A DNA stretch of 64,000 nt, taken from assembly GCA_032622095.1 (NCBI GenBank), contig CP136069.1, forward strand, positions 108,962,278-109,026,277. Direction: 5' to 3'. Below are positions 24,557 to 36,390 of this stretch, piece after piece. Position numbers and translations under genes: made by a program. The stretch is from Siphonodentalium dalli. Its lineage: Eukaryota > Mollusca > Scaphopoda > Gadilida > Siphonodentaliidae. The first letter of the stretch is position 1; the number at the start of each line of letters is the position of its first letter. The notes under the pieces are model-generated. The model worked only from the letters and a program-made list of their open reading frames with translations, was not told the origin of the DNA and did no database searches.

Positions 24557-25890
24557 TTTCATAAATTAACCTACCTCATATGGCTCAGAATATTTCCTGA
24601 TTCCAGAGCTCTGTCGTGCTGTGGTATGATGAGGTTTTCCGCTCTAGTGGTTATCCTCTAGATGGGTTTTGAGTTCATATGTATATGTATCATACAACCC
24701 ATAGTTATACATATATACTATATATATAATAATTATGTACACAGCATCATTGGCTCACATTTGTTAGAATGCATCAACATTGTTTGAAACATGTTCAATG
24801 TTTGATGACTCTAATTGCAGAAACAACCAAAAAAGAAATCCATCCATAATGCGAACTCGCAAGGTTGATAAATATTTTCACAATCATAATGTCTACAACA
24901 CTTCAGTTGTAGCAGATTCAATCTCACGTAATTATAACTTTCTGAATGTATTTTGATGCGACAAATCAGCAGCAAAATATTTGTTAACGAAACACTTTTG
25001 AACAAAGACCACGAAAGGGCCTCAAGAAAGAATAATCATTCTTAATCAGTTACAATCCAACTTGAAATTGTCTGTCTAGCTCTGTGAGGTTCACGTTATT
25101 GTCAGAAAAATATTATTATTCTCCTGATGAACATTACAGATATTCTGTAAATAAATGACGATATATCTGTACAATGTTCAAGTAATTGATCATCTAAACT
25201 ATCTAAGAAAATAGTATACACGTATACATATGGCTCAGTTATAGCTTGGATTACATGGGGAAAATAAATAAATATATATTTCCTGTCTTTGACAAGCCAT
25301 GTCTGATATGCCTTATACACTTTTGTATTTTAGCCAAGATACATGTATCTGATCAATGGATGAAGATAGAAAATCTTCACATCAACGCAAAAATGAGAAA
25401 TCTGTCAGAAGGAATTGTTTTTCATGTGACATGTTTCAAAAGGGTGTTGTTCAACTTGTTCTAACAATCTCATAATGTTGGCAAATTCCTTGCTTGAATA
25501 AGCTTTAATTGAATAGACCTTTAATCATATTGAGTATGACTGGCTGTTGCCACATAGGTTTGCCCACCACTGATGACAGAGTAGAGGTATATATTTATAT
25601 ATATGTATATGAAGCCTGCTATGGTTTAATACTGCAGATTGTAATGGTATAAATAAGAGAGAACATGAGTGCTGTATTGATGGGGTAAATTTTCATGCCA
25701 CTACAATGGCTGAATTAAGAAGACTTATGTGCACACTATAGCCATGTTGTGTACTAGTACCATGTCTCCTTGTCAGATGCTGCCAATAATATTCTAAATT
25801 TATTTGGCATGCTTCTTTCTTGCCATTTTTTAGTGAAGAAGTCATGTAATCGGAATGTATACTAGTCTATGTCTATATGTTACCACATAT

Positions 25891-26703
25891 TTATACCCCC
25901 CGCAATGAAGTTAGGGGGGGTATACTGGAGTCAGCTTGTCCGTCCGTCCGTCCGTCGGCGTCCGTCCGTCGGCTTCGTCCGTCGGCGTCGTCCGTCCGTG
26001 GACACAAATTTGTCCGGAGTTTTTCTCAGTCGTTTTTTGATCAATTTCCGTGAAACTTGGCACAGACATCAACCACCATGGGAACCTGTGCAACTGCGAT
26101 TATGACGTCTGTTGGACTTTTTTTAGTGGAGTTATCCCCCCTTTTTCGACTTAGAAAATTTTCACAACATGTATACTTTTGTCCGAGCTTTTATTCCTAC
26201 ATTTTTCAGTCAATTTTTTTAAAACGTGGCACAGATATTTAGTACCATGGAAACTTGTGCACTTGCGATTATGACGTCTGTCCGACATTTTTTGGTGGAG
26301 TTATCCCCCTTTTTTTATTTAGAAACTTTTTTTGCAACATTCATAATTTTGTCCGAGCTTTTATTCCTACATTTTTCGGTCAATGTTTTTTAATCTTGGC
26401 ACTGATATTTAGTACCATGGGAACCTGTGCACCTGTGATTATGACGTCTGTCCGACATTTTTTGGTGGAGTTATTCCCCTTTTACAACTTAGAAATTTTT
26501 TCGCAACATACATAATTTTGTCCAAGCTTTTATTCCTACATTTTTCGGTCAATAGGTTTAAGATTAGGGTTATGGTTGTACACCTGCAATGGGAACTGTT
26601 ATTTTATTATTTTAACTAAATGTTTACTGACATGTGAAACATCTTAGTATTTTAAAAACAGGGGGGTATCCGTAGTCCCATTGGGACAGTCACACCTCTA
26701 GTT
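25891..26703 (+). mobile_element. ATACCCCCC family element, copy 1
   Basis: Head hairpin ATACCCCCC (from 25894) / GGGGGGGTAT (to 25923), (GTCC)n run to about 26000, then ~170-bp units with GTCCGAGCTTTTATTCCTAC (26181, 26351 and a variant at 26520), ATTATGACGTCTGTCCGACA and CGACTTAGAAA. The tail has GGGGGGTAT (inverse of the head), the perfect palindrome GTCCCATTGGGAC (26675-26687) and CACACCTCTAGTT. Layout as in HINE-type elements. Confidence 0.78.
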
Positions 26704-26769
26704 ATTTTACATATGCATGTGTTTGTATATACATACATGTATCTATTCTTGTCAATATCCTGTAAATGT

Positions 26770-27324
26770 ATTTCATATGAGGAATAAAACATATTCAAGA
26801 GTTCCAGCTTCGGCCCAAAACCGTGGCTATTCGGATAAGTTGACATTGAATTATTATTAGTTTGCAATTTTTTTGTCAGAACTTGTAATGCTATGGGAGG
26901 AAATGCATAAATATGCAAACATGTTCTCCCAGTCCAAGGTCAGAGCCTCTGCTGGGGGACGATCTTGGTGGCGATCCCAACTGGAGTTTTCATGAGAAGT
27001 GTCATGTTGATACACTGAACCACTAGGTAGACCACAGTCAGACCGCATTAATATCTTGTGACCCGTTAGTACTGGGCCAATATATATCTGTTTATGTTTT
27101 TGTCTTATTTCCAAATTGTTTACATGCATTTTTGCTTTTCTCCATGACCCAGAGAAAGTAGATTGTTGAAATGTGCACCATAATCTGACTGGCTTGCATA
27201 TCAATAACACTTTTATCATCTTAGGGAACAGCGGACAAAATATGCGGCATTTCTCGGTCTTGTCTCGCTGAATGAAGACACCATTCTTTATAGAACTGGC
27301 ATGAAATGTGTTATGTATGGACAT
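26770..27324 (-). pseudogene. DIRS-like retrotransposon fragment (RNase H region)
   Basis: On the minus strand the frame reads KMHVNNLEIRQKHKQIYIGP, VLTGHKILMRSDCGLPSGSV and, after an apparent deletion, RPPAEALTLDWENMFAY, then, shifted by four bases (TTAT, near 26908), AFPPIALQVLTKKLQT and YPNSHGFGPKLELLNMF. The string H-N-LE-R, TG--VL-RSD, P-A-A---DW----AYAFPPI-L---VL-K, P----WFP-LL-L is the C-terminal RNase H signature of DIRS/tyrosine-recombinase retroelements. The reverse transcriptase and recombinase are absent. The next 5' neighbour on this strand begins past 27324 with no match. Confidence 0.65.
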
Positions 27325-27418
27325 TATTTACTACCATTGTTCTAGCAAAAGGGAAAGTAATCAATAGCCTTTATAGAGAATTGTCTCCATGTAAGGTACC
27401 ATGTATACTGCCTATTGT

Positions 27419-28520
27419 TATACCCCCTTTTAAAAAAAAAAGGGGGGTATACTGTTTTGCACCTGTCCGTCCGTCCGTCCGTCCGTGCGTGCGTCCGTGA
27501 GTCCGTACGTCCGTCCGATGTCTGTTCGTGTCATAACTTGAACAGTAGTGCTCGGATCTGGTGTCTGTTCATGTCGTAACTTCAACAGTTGTGCTGGGAT
27601 CTCAACCAAATTTGGTGTGGATGTTCACAACTATGAGGACATTAAATAGAGGGTTCCATCGTTTTGTTCGGATTTTCCATTCTAGAGTTATTCATCTTTG
27701 TTTATCTTGAAATGTTGGATTTTTGGTCCATCTGGTGTCTGTTCATGTCATAACCTGAACAGTAGTGCTCGGATCTCAATGAAATTTTGTATGGATGTTC
27801 ACTGCTATCAGGGCATTCAATAGAGGGTTCCATCGTTTTGTTCGGATTTTCCATTCTAGAGTTATACATCTTTGTTCATCTGGAAATGTTGGCTTTTTGG
27901 TTCGTCTGGTGTCTGTTCATATTGTAACTTCGACAGTTGTACTGGGATCTCAATGGGATTTGGTATGGATGTTCACTGCTATGAGGACATTAAAAAGAGG
28001 GTTCCATCGTTTTGTTCCGCTTTTCCATTCTAGAGTTATTCATCTTTGTTCATCTGGAAATGTTGGCTTTTTGGTCCATCTGGTGTCTGTTCATGTCGTA
28101 ACTTCAACAGTTGTGCTGGGATCTCAATGGAATTTGGTATAGATGTTCACCACTATGAGGACATTCAATAGGGGGTTCCATTGTTCTGTTCTGCTTTTCC
28201 ATTCTAGAGTAATTCATCTTTGTTTATCTGGAAATGTTGGCTGTTTGATCCATCCGATGTCTGTTCAGCTCATAACTTGAACAGTAATGCTCGGATCTCA
28301 ATGAAATTTTGTATGGATGTTCACCACTATGAGGACATTTAATGGCACATTCAAATGTTTGTTTTGGTTTTTTGTTCTATAGTTATTCTTCTTTGTTTAT
28401 ATGAAAATGCTGATTTCTGGGTCCATATGTCTGAGTATAGCCATCGTAAGTTATAGATGTGCCCACACTAGGCGGTATGACATGAGGGGGTATGCACCGG
28501 ACGACAGTCCATCTCTTGTT
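27419..28520 (+). mobile_element. ATACCCCCTTTT family element, copy 2, 174-bp tandem units
   Basis: Head hairpin TATACCCCCTTTT / AAAAGGGGGGTATA (27419-27451), GTCCGTCC run, then units starting TCTGTTCATG or a close variant at 27564, 27738, 27912, 28086 and 28260, all 174 bp apart. The tail repeats that of copy 1: GAGGGGGTAT, CACCGGACGACAGTCC, ATCTCTTGTT. One unit between 27519 and 27564 is deleted relative to copy 1. Confidence 0.78.
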
Positions 28521-30540
28521 TGAATATATCCTGCAATGCCATACTATAGTTAGATTTCAGTTTCACCTTGATGTTATTGAAAAAGGCATTCTATTAATTC
28601 ATCAGTTGGAACTGCTATGCATGCCTATTTCTGGCCAAAATTGGGTTGTCAATATAAGCTATTGCTCCATGCAAGTCATCAGGGAGATTTTTTAAATTTC
28701 CAATTCATGATGAAAACATAGATTTGTTTAATGCTTGAATCAAAATATTTATTTCACATGATAACAATTGTGTGCAAGACTGGTTCACTATAAGCCATCG
28801 CCCACGTAAAGACATAGACCTAGACCTCACTTCTGCATGTGTTTTGGAGAAAATGGTACAGCTGATACCGTACTGATAAACTGGAATTTATTCCAAAACT
28901 GGCAACTATTACATATTCGAGGTCATGTAGACAATAATTAACTCCCTGAACTATATATAATGTACAGTATTCAATACGAACAAAGTTATTCGTTGTCTGC
29001 GTATATATATGTCCAATTATTATTGAAAAACGAAACCGAAAATAGCTATTTTCGTTTTCCCAAAATTGGAATGGGAGACGAAACGAAAGTTTCATTCCCG
29101 TCAGGGAAATGTCTATTATTGTGCCGCAGTATGCCTATCGATGATTGGCTGTAGTCTACATATAGCTCATCAGATGAATGACTCTCATATTTCATAATTG
29201 CTTTTAAAACGATGTGTTAAAAAGTTGAAATGGGAGACGAAGCTAGCGGCAGAGATATGTTTCGTTATACGTTCCTGCTCTTGGACACGATTTACAGTCG
29301 GTCATTGACCCTGTCCGCGCATTTATATTGCCCCTTGTAAACAGTTAATGGTGTTGTGTCTTGTAACTACACACGTTCTGATAACGTTGTACCGGTACCA
29401 ATATATTTCATTGTCCTTTGGATGATATCCCTATTGTTTTGTACTAACGGGAATCTGAAATACCGGCACTAAGTCTTGCCGAAGTTTTTGTTCAACGCAT
29501 CTCAGGTTCGATAAGACGTCACCGAGGATTGGTTACGGCTAATGATAACATTGATATTCGCATAATGCAGACATGCAAGTGTCTGTTAAGGTCAATAATT
29601 ACTGTCGTCTCACTAAATATATAGCGAAATGCAGCCAATATTAGCTATCTGTATATGTTCGTAATTCAGTTCAGTTCAGCAATTGTTGTGGAGATTGCAT
29701 CGGCTCCGAACAGTGATACCTATAGTATTGGAGAAGACCTATAAATAAACAAGTGACGTCATGCGCTGAAAGCTGCGCGCCTGATGCTTTTCTATATCAA
29801 CATAGAAGCACACGTAATTTTAATATCAAATTCTCTCATATTATATTTATGAGGAATATAGAGATCGATTGTATAGTATCGCTCTTCTTTTCGCTGTGAT
29901 AGAGCGTTCTGATACGAAATCAGGAGCTAATACAGATTTTGTTGGAGTTTGAATACGAATAGACATTGCAATGTTTTGTTCTTCTCCGTCCTTTTCGTCA
30001 GTACACGTATATTGTATCAAAATCTCTCTGTCAGAGTTTTCAGGGATACTATTGCATCATAAACGTCTCGCCGAGACTCGCTCTAACGTCGGCTTTTCGC
30101 CACGAATTTGAGCGTTCTGATTCCACATCAGACACAATTACCGTCCGAGTGTAAACTCGACGAAGTCCTATGTCTTGGCCCAGAGGCACTAACACAGTGG
30201 ATTGTCCCATTTCTCTGTTAAGAGATTTCAAGGGAATGATTCTGCTGAGCTGTCAGCCCGAGAAAGAGTCCGTGTCTAGTCTATACCGTACTGGCACTAG
30301 CACTGAGGACTTTCTGTTCCTTTATCTTGATCTTGATCTACGAGGTGCTGGAGCCATTGTAGGCTATACCGCACATCAAAATTTTCCGCCATATTTTTCC
30401 GCGGACAAAGACAAAGATCTCTTGTCAAATGAGGCCATATTCTGACAAAAAAACGAGGCATACAAATACTGTATAATCCTCAAATAAAGTGTCGTTCACC
30501 AAGCCAGAGGCTTATAATGTGAACAGAGTCCGTCATATTA
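28521..30540. other. Interior of the inverted-repeat element, nothing recognised
   Basis: No transposase or exon is recognisable. An 18-bp perfect palindrome CGAAAATAGCTATTTTCG lies at 29037-29054. Confidence 0.35.
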
Positions 30541-30737
30541 GACGAACGATTAGAAACGATGTTGCTTCGAGGACGCAAAATTGATAAACTGAAGTAGGCA
30601 GAGGGATTCCGGTGTGACGTCACATAAGTGGGTAATTAAAAAAAGCCACACCGGAAACGGAACGATGCGAGTTGCGATGAAGCGTTAAAGTGATATATTC
30701 TGAGCCATATGAGGTAGGTTAATTTATGAAATAAAAT

Positions 30738-32705
30738 CAATACTCGACAGACAATTCTATGACATTGTTGGAATTTCCGAGCACTGGCTCAATGAAGATA
30801 ACTTTAACTTCCTGAAAAATATACATGACTCGTACATTCCACTGGCGAAACATGATAGAACCATAAGACTTGAGTTCAGGTGGATCTTTCATGCGGGATG
30901 GCGTGGCTCTCTTAATAATAAGCAAGAATAGCGCTAATCGTTGTGCAGCTCTAGAAACGACTTGTGATCGCATCATTGGTATGCAAGTCAAACTTAATTC
31001 TGAGAACATGCTCACTTTGTATACCCGCCGAGCACGAATCACAGTGATAACTACTTTGTTGAAAACCACAAATCTATGTTTTCGGAGTGTGGACCCGTTC
31101 TAGTCATGGGTGACTTTAATTCACATCTGATTCGTCCTCCTGAATACCATGTACCGACTGGTCACAATAATAGAATGGTTCTCTTGAATGAGTTTCTTGT
31201 TCGTATTGAGTCTTACTCAATCACATGCTCTGCGGTATGTAAGGGACCAACCAACACATTTTATCATTTCTCCTCAGCGGCGTCACTGTCTCGAATTTAT
31301 CATATCACCGTGCCGTCTATTGTTGAAGATCTCATGACTCACTTTTCGATAGTTGATGACAAGGAACTCAATACTTCTAATCACATGCCCGTGATGTGCT
31401 TCATCGCAATACCTGTTTGTCAAATAACTTCTCCGACATTCGATAAACTGTCATTTAACTGGGATAAAATAGACATTAATGCTTACCAATCTACACTAGA
31501 ATACTACTTGTCAGGTATTACACTATGTCCAGTTGTAAGCAGAACTCAACTGCAAGACATGTATGTGGATATCGTTGATGCTGTTACCTATGCTGCTTTC
31601 GCTTCTTCTCCTAGGATGTCAAATCACAAATCTAGAAAATCATTCTGGAATGACGAACTCCGGATACTACATGGCTGTCTGAAAGTCAAACACTCCGAAT
31701 GGATAGCTGATGGTAAACCACACACATGTGAGGTGGCTTCCTATGTCGATTATAAATACGCAAAATTCAGGAAGTCTCTTCAATCGGCAAACCGTATCAG
31801 AGATCAGGAAAAGCATGAACAACTCGTTTTTGGAAAATGCTGAAATCAGTAATGTGATGGAATTCAATGGCGAAACCCTCCGAGACCCAGGTGATATTGT
31901 TTCAGCTTGGTTCTCATATTTCGAACATCTTTACACCCCAGACAATCACGACGACCCTGAGTTCGAACGGACCTTACAAATGCGACTCGCATCCTTATTA
32001 AACCGACACCACGTTGTCTATAATTGTTCTATATTCTGTGACCCCATCACCATTGCAGACCTGGACGTAGGAAAGCTGGTGGAATAGGCCGGGTGACAAA
32101 TGAACATTTGATAAACGGCAGTCAGTCAATTAAACAAATGCTGTGTCATCTATTCAATGGAATTTTGGAGTTAAAATGGGTCCCTCCACAGATGAAAATC
32201 AGCATAATCAGTCCCATGTACAAGGGAGAACCTGAACCAAAAGTCTCACCAGACAGTTACCGAGCTATATACAAATCATTTGAGATCATTATGTTAAGCA
32301 GATTTCTGGGTAACGAATGCCACTTCCCTTCAGCACAGATTTCAAATCATTTGAGATCATTATGTTAAGCAGATTTCTGGGTAACGAATGCCACTTCCCT
32401 TCTGCACAGATTTCAAAAGAGAGTCAGCTGCCTAATGACATCATTTGTGCTAAAGGAATCATTGCATACGCACGTGATCTGAATGCACATGCCTATGTGT
32501 GTTTTCTGGATTCACAGAAAGCCTTCGAACGAGTTCGGTATGAAGGCCTCCTAGTAAAACTTTATAGCCAGCATGGTTTCAAAGGCAAAATTCTTCGACT
32601 CATTGCTAACATGTACATCGATTGCACCAGCAGATTGATGGTAAATGGCCTGCTATCTGAACCACTGGCTATCTTGCAAGGCAGTGGGCAGTAACCTCCC
32701 CTTTA
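30738..32705 (+). pseudogene. LINE ORF2: endonuclease and reverse transcriptase (broken)
   Basis: Continues the LINE after the insertion. DIVGISEHWLNEDN (30761-30802) and VLVMGDFNSHL (MGDFN at 31106-31120) are APE-type endonuclease motifs; a long frame runs to 31843. WVPPQMKISIISPMYKGEPE and PDSYRAI (about 32170-32270) are the entry to the reverse transcriptase, AYVCFLDSQKAFERVRYEGL (about 32490) is its core F-D--KAF-RV block, and VNGLLSEPLAILQGSGQ reaches the QG motif. Frameshifts, an in-frame stop and a 71-bp tandem duplication (32272/32343) break it. The catalytic YADD block is not seen. Similar to CR1/Jockey-like elements, clade not certain. Confidence 0.85.
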
Positions 32706-35700
32706 TTAGCTCAACTTTACTTTGTAAAGTTTGAGCCATTGCCATGGCTTTGTCGTCTGTCGTCCGTGTGTACGTGTGTGCGTGTGTGCGTGTGCGCGTG
32801 TGTGCGTGTGTGCGTGTGTACGTAAGGCGTCAACAATAGAGGCTACAGGTCGTACCTTTGATCGGATCATTATGAAATTTGTCATAGCTGTTGACATCAA
32901 CATTTGTACCGGAATGATTCATTTTGGGGTCTTTCGGAAAAAAAACATGGCCGCCAGTGGCCATCTTTGTTTTCAAAATTCAATCCATTAGCACGGGCTA
33001 CAGGCCGTACTGTTCGTCTGATCGTCATGAAATTTGTCATGGATGTTAATATTGACATGTAGATGGGAACGAGTAATTTTGGGTGTCATTTGGCCAAAAA
33101 CATGGCCGCCAGCAGCCATCTTGGATTTTACTCTTTGTATGACTAAATTCTTTAGCACGGGCTACAGGTCGTACCTTTAGTCTGATCATCATAAAATTTG
33201 TCATGGTTCTTAACAATGACATGTAGATGGGAACGAGTAATTTTGGGGTCAATCGGCCAAAAAACATGGTCGCCAGCAGCCATCTTGGATTTTACTCTTT
33301 GTATGACTAAATTCTTTAGCACGGGCTACAGGTCGTACCTTTAGTCTGATCATCATAAAATTTGTCATGGATGTTAACAATGACATGTAGATTGGAACGA
33401 GTCATTTTGGGGTCATTCGGCCAAAAAACATGGTCGCCAGCAGCCATCTTGGATTTTACTCTTTGTATGACTAAATCCTTTAGCACAGGCTACAGGTCGT
33501 ACATTTAGTCTGATCATCATAAAATTTGTCATGGCTGTTGAAATTGGAATGTAGATGGGAACGAGTCATTTTGGGGTCATTCGGACAAAAAACATGGCCG
33601 CCAGCAGCCATCTTGCATTTAAAAATTTAATCCATTAGCACGGGCCACAGTTAGTACTGTTCGTCTGATCATCATGAAATTTGTCATGGATGTTAATATT
33701 GACATGTAGATGGGAACGAGTACTTTTGGGGTCATTTGGCCGAAAAACATGGCCGCCAGCAGCCATCTTGGATTTCACTCTTTGTATGACTAAATCCTTT
33801 AGCACGGGCTACAGGTTGTATCTTTAGTCTGATCATCATAAAATTTGTCATGAATGTTAATAATGACATGTAGATGGGAACGAGTCATTTTGGGGTCATT
33901 CGGCCAAAAAACATGGCCGCCAGCAGCCATCTTGGATTTTACTCTTTGTATGACTAAATCCTTTAGCACGGGCTACAGGTCGTACCTTTAGTCTGATCAT
34001 CATAAAAATTTTCATGGCTGTTGAAATTGGAATGTAAATGGGAACGAGTCATTTTGGGGTCATTCGTACAAAAAACATGGCCGCTAGCAGCCATCTTGGA
34101 TTTCAAAATTTAATCCATTAGCACGGGCCACAGGTCGTACTGTTCGTCTGATCATCATGAAATTTGTCATGGATGTTAATATTGACATGTAGATGGGAAC
34201 GAGTAATTTTGGGTGTCATTTGGCCAAAAACATGGCCGCCAGCAGCCATCTTGGATTTTACTCTTTGTATGACTAAATTCTTTAGCACGGGCTACAGGTC
34301 GTACCTTTAGTCTGATCATCATAAAATTTGTCATGGTTCTTAACAATGACATGTAGATGGGAACGAGTAATTTTGGGGTCAATCGGCCAAAAAACATGGT
34401 CGCCAGCAGCCATCTTGGATTTTACTCTTTGTATGACTAAATTCTTTAGCACGGGCTACAGGTCGTACCTTTAGTCTGATCATCATAAAATTTGTCATGG
34501 ATGTTAACAATGACATGTAGATTGGAACGAGTCATTTTGGGGTCATTCGGCCAAAAAACATGGTCGCCAGCAGCCATCTTGGATTTTACTCTTTGTATGA
34601 CTAAATCCTTTAGCACAGGCTACAGGTCGTACATTTAGTCTGATCATCATAAAATTTGTCATGGCTGTTGAAATTGGAATGTAGATGGGAACGAGTCATT
34701 TTGGGGTCATTCGGACAAAAAACATGGCCGCCAGCAGCCATCTTGCATTTAAAAATTTAATCCATTAGCACGGGCCACAGTTAGTACTGTTCGTCTGATC
34801 ATCATGAAATTTGTCATGGATGTTAATATTGACATGTAGATGGGAACGAGTACTTTTGGGGTCATTTGGCCGAAAAACATGGCCGCCAGCAGCCATCTTG
34901 GATTTCACTCTTTGTATGACTAAATCCTTTAGCACGGGCTACAGGTTGTATCTTAGTCTGATCATCATAAAATTTGTCATGAATGTTAATAATGACATGT
35001 AGATGGGAACGAGTCATTTTGGGGTCATTTGGCCGAAAAACATGGCCGCCAGCAGCCATCTTGGATTTTACTCTTTGTATGACTAAATCCTTTAGCACGG
35101 GCTACAGGTCGTACCTTTAGTCTGATCATCATAAAAATTTTCATGGCTGTTGAAATTGGAATGTAAATGGGAACGAGTCATTTTGGGGTCATTCGTACAA
35201 AAAACATGGCCGCTAGCAGCCATCTTGGATTTCAAAATTTAATCCATTAGCACGGGCCACAGGTCGTACTGTTCGTCTGATCATCATGAAATTTGTCATG
35301 GATGTTAATATTGACATGTAGATGGGAACGAGTAATTTTGGGTGTCATTTGGCCAAAAACATGGCCGCCAGCAGCCATCTTGGATTTTACTCTTTGTATG
35401 ACTAAATTCTTTAGCACGGGCTACAGGTCGTACCTTTAGTCTGATCATCATAAAATTTGTCATGGTTCTTAACAATGACATGTAGATGGGAACGAGTAAT
35501 TTTGGGGTCAATCGGCCAAAAAACATGGTCGCCAGCAGCCATCTTGGATTTTACTCTTTGTATGACTAAATCCTTTAGCACGGGCTACAGGTTGTACCTT
35601 TAGTCTGATCATCATAAAATTTGTCATGAATGTTAATAATGACATGTAGATGGGAACGAGTCATTTTGGGGTCATTTGGCCAAAAAATATGGCCGCCAGC

Positions 35701-36099
35701 AGCCAACTTGGATTTTACTCTTTGTATGACTAAATCCTTTACCACGGGCTACAGGTCGTACCTTTAGTCTGATTTCGGACAAAAAACATGGCCGCCAGTG
35801 GCCATCTTGGATTTCAAAATTTAATCCATTAGCACGGGCCACAGGTCTTACCTTTAGTCTGATCGTCATAAAATTTGTCATTGATGTTAACGATGACATG
35901 TAGATGGGAACGACTCATTTTGGGGTCATTCGGCTGAAAACATGGCCGCCAGCAGCCATCTTGGATTTAACTTTTCTCTTCATGTCTATAAACTAGTATT
36001 AGACATTCAACTTTCCACATTCCTAATCGCTCCATTGACTGTAATATATTAAATTATTCCCTTTCCAAGTTGAGCTACAGTGTCATTGACACTTGCATT
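32706..36099 (+). mobile_element. TAGCTCAACTT satellite element, copy 2, with higher-order repeat
   Basis: Head TTAGCTCAACTTTAC at 32706, GTGTGCGTGT run, then about 18 tandem units of ~164 or ~155 bp. The tail AAGTTGAGCTAC, palindrome AGTGTCATTGACACT and TGCATT ends near 36099. Units from 33046 on repeat in blocks of seven with a period of 1130 and then 1129 bp (33046, 34176, 35305), nearly identical. It lies inside the LINE reverse transcriptase region. Confidence 0.85.
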
Positions 36100-36390
36100 C
36101 TACCTCATGTTAATAAATGACTTGCTGGACTCACTTACCACATCGAACAGTGGTAATGTTGGCAGATATCCAGTGAATGAAAGTTGCTATGTGTCTGCAC
36201 TAGTTGGTGGTAGACACACGAGACTTGTTTCGTTTGTTGGGTATGATCGTGTTTTCAGCCGTATTGCCATATTACAACATTGTTCAGGGATGATCCTTGA
36301 CATCACAAGGGGCCGAATACAGGTCCATATCCTAATGCCAAAAGTACTAAGGATTAAGAGTTGTAGTCAACCTCACTATGTTTGAGCAAT
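36100..36390 (+). pseudogene. LINE reverse transcriptase continuation
   Basis: Immediately after the satellite element the frame reads FYLMLINDLLDSLTTSNSGN and VNESCYVSAL, which is what follows the QG motif in LINE reverse transcriptases (L--LLF-L-INDLL--L). It therefore joins to 32700. Downstream text (VSFVGYDRVFSRIAILQHC) is not clearly recognised and the YADD motif is not visible. Confidence 0.6.

Larger units (their letters stand above)
24551..30737. mobile_element. Inverted-repeat DNA element inserted in the LINE
   Basis: The left end reads ATTTTATTTCATAAATTAAC, CTACCTCATATGGCTCAGAATAT (24551-24593), and the right end is its exact inverse (30695-30737). The LINE frame stops at TAAAAT (24249-24254) and resumes after TAAAAT (30732-30737). 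A six-base repeat at both ends of the combined insertion is consistent with a target-site duplication. No transposase is recognisable; the interior holds two satellite-type elements and a DIRS-like fragment. 24594-25890 and 28521-30540 show nothing I can identify. Superfamily unresolved. Confidence 0.7.

Noticed and set aside
30049-30445. Overlapping frames considered as a transposase of the 24.5-30.7 kb element
   Set aside because: No DDE/D-type motifs or family resemblance; frames on both strands overlap without preference.
33046-35526. Three identical 73-codon minus frames
   Set aside because: Same satellite segment repeated by the 1130-bp higher-order block; not a gene family.
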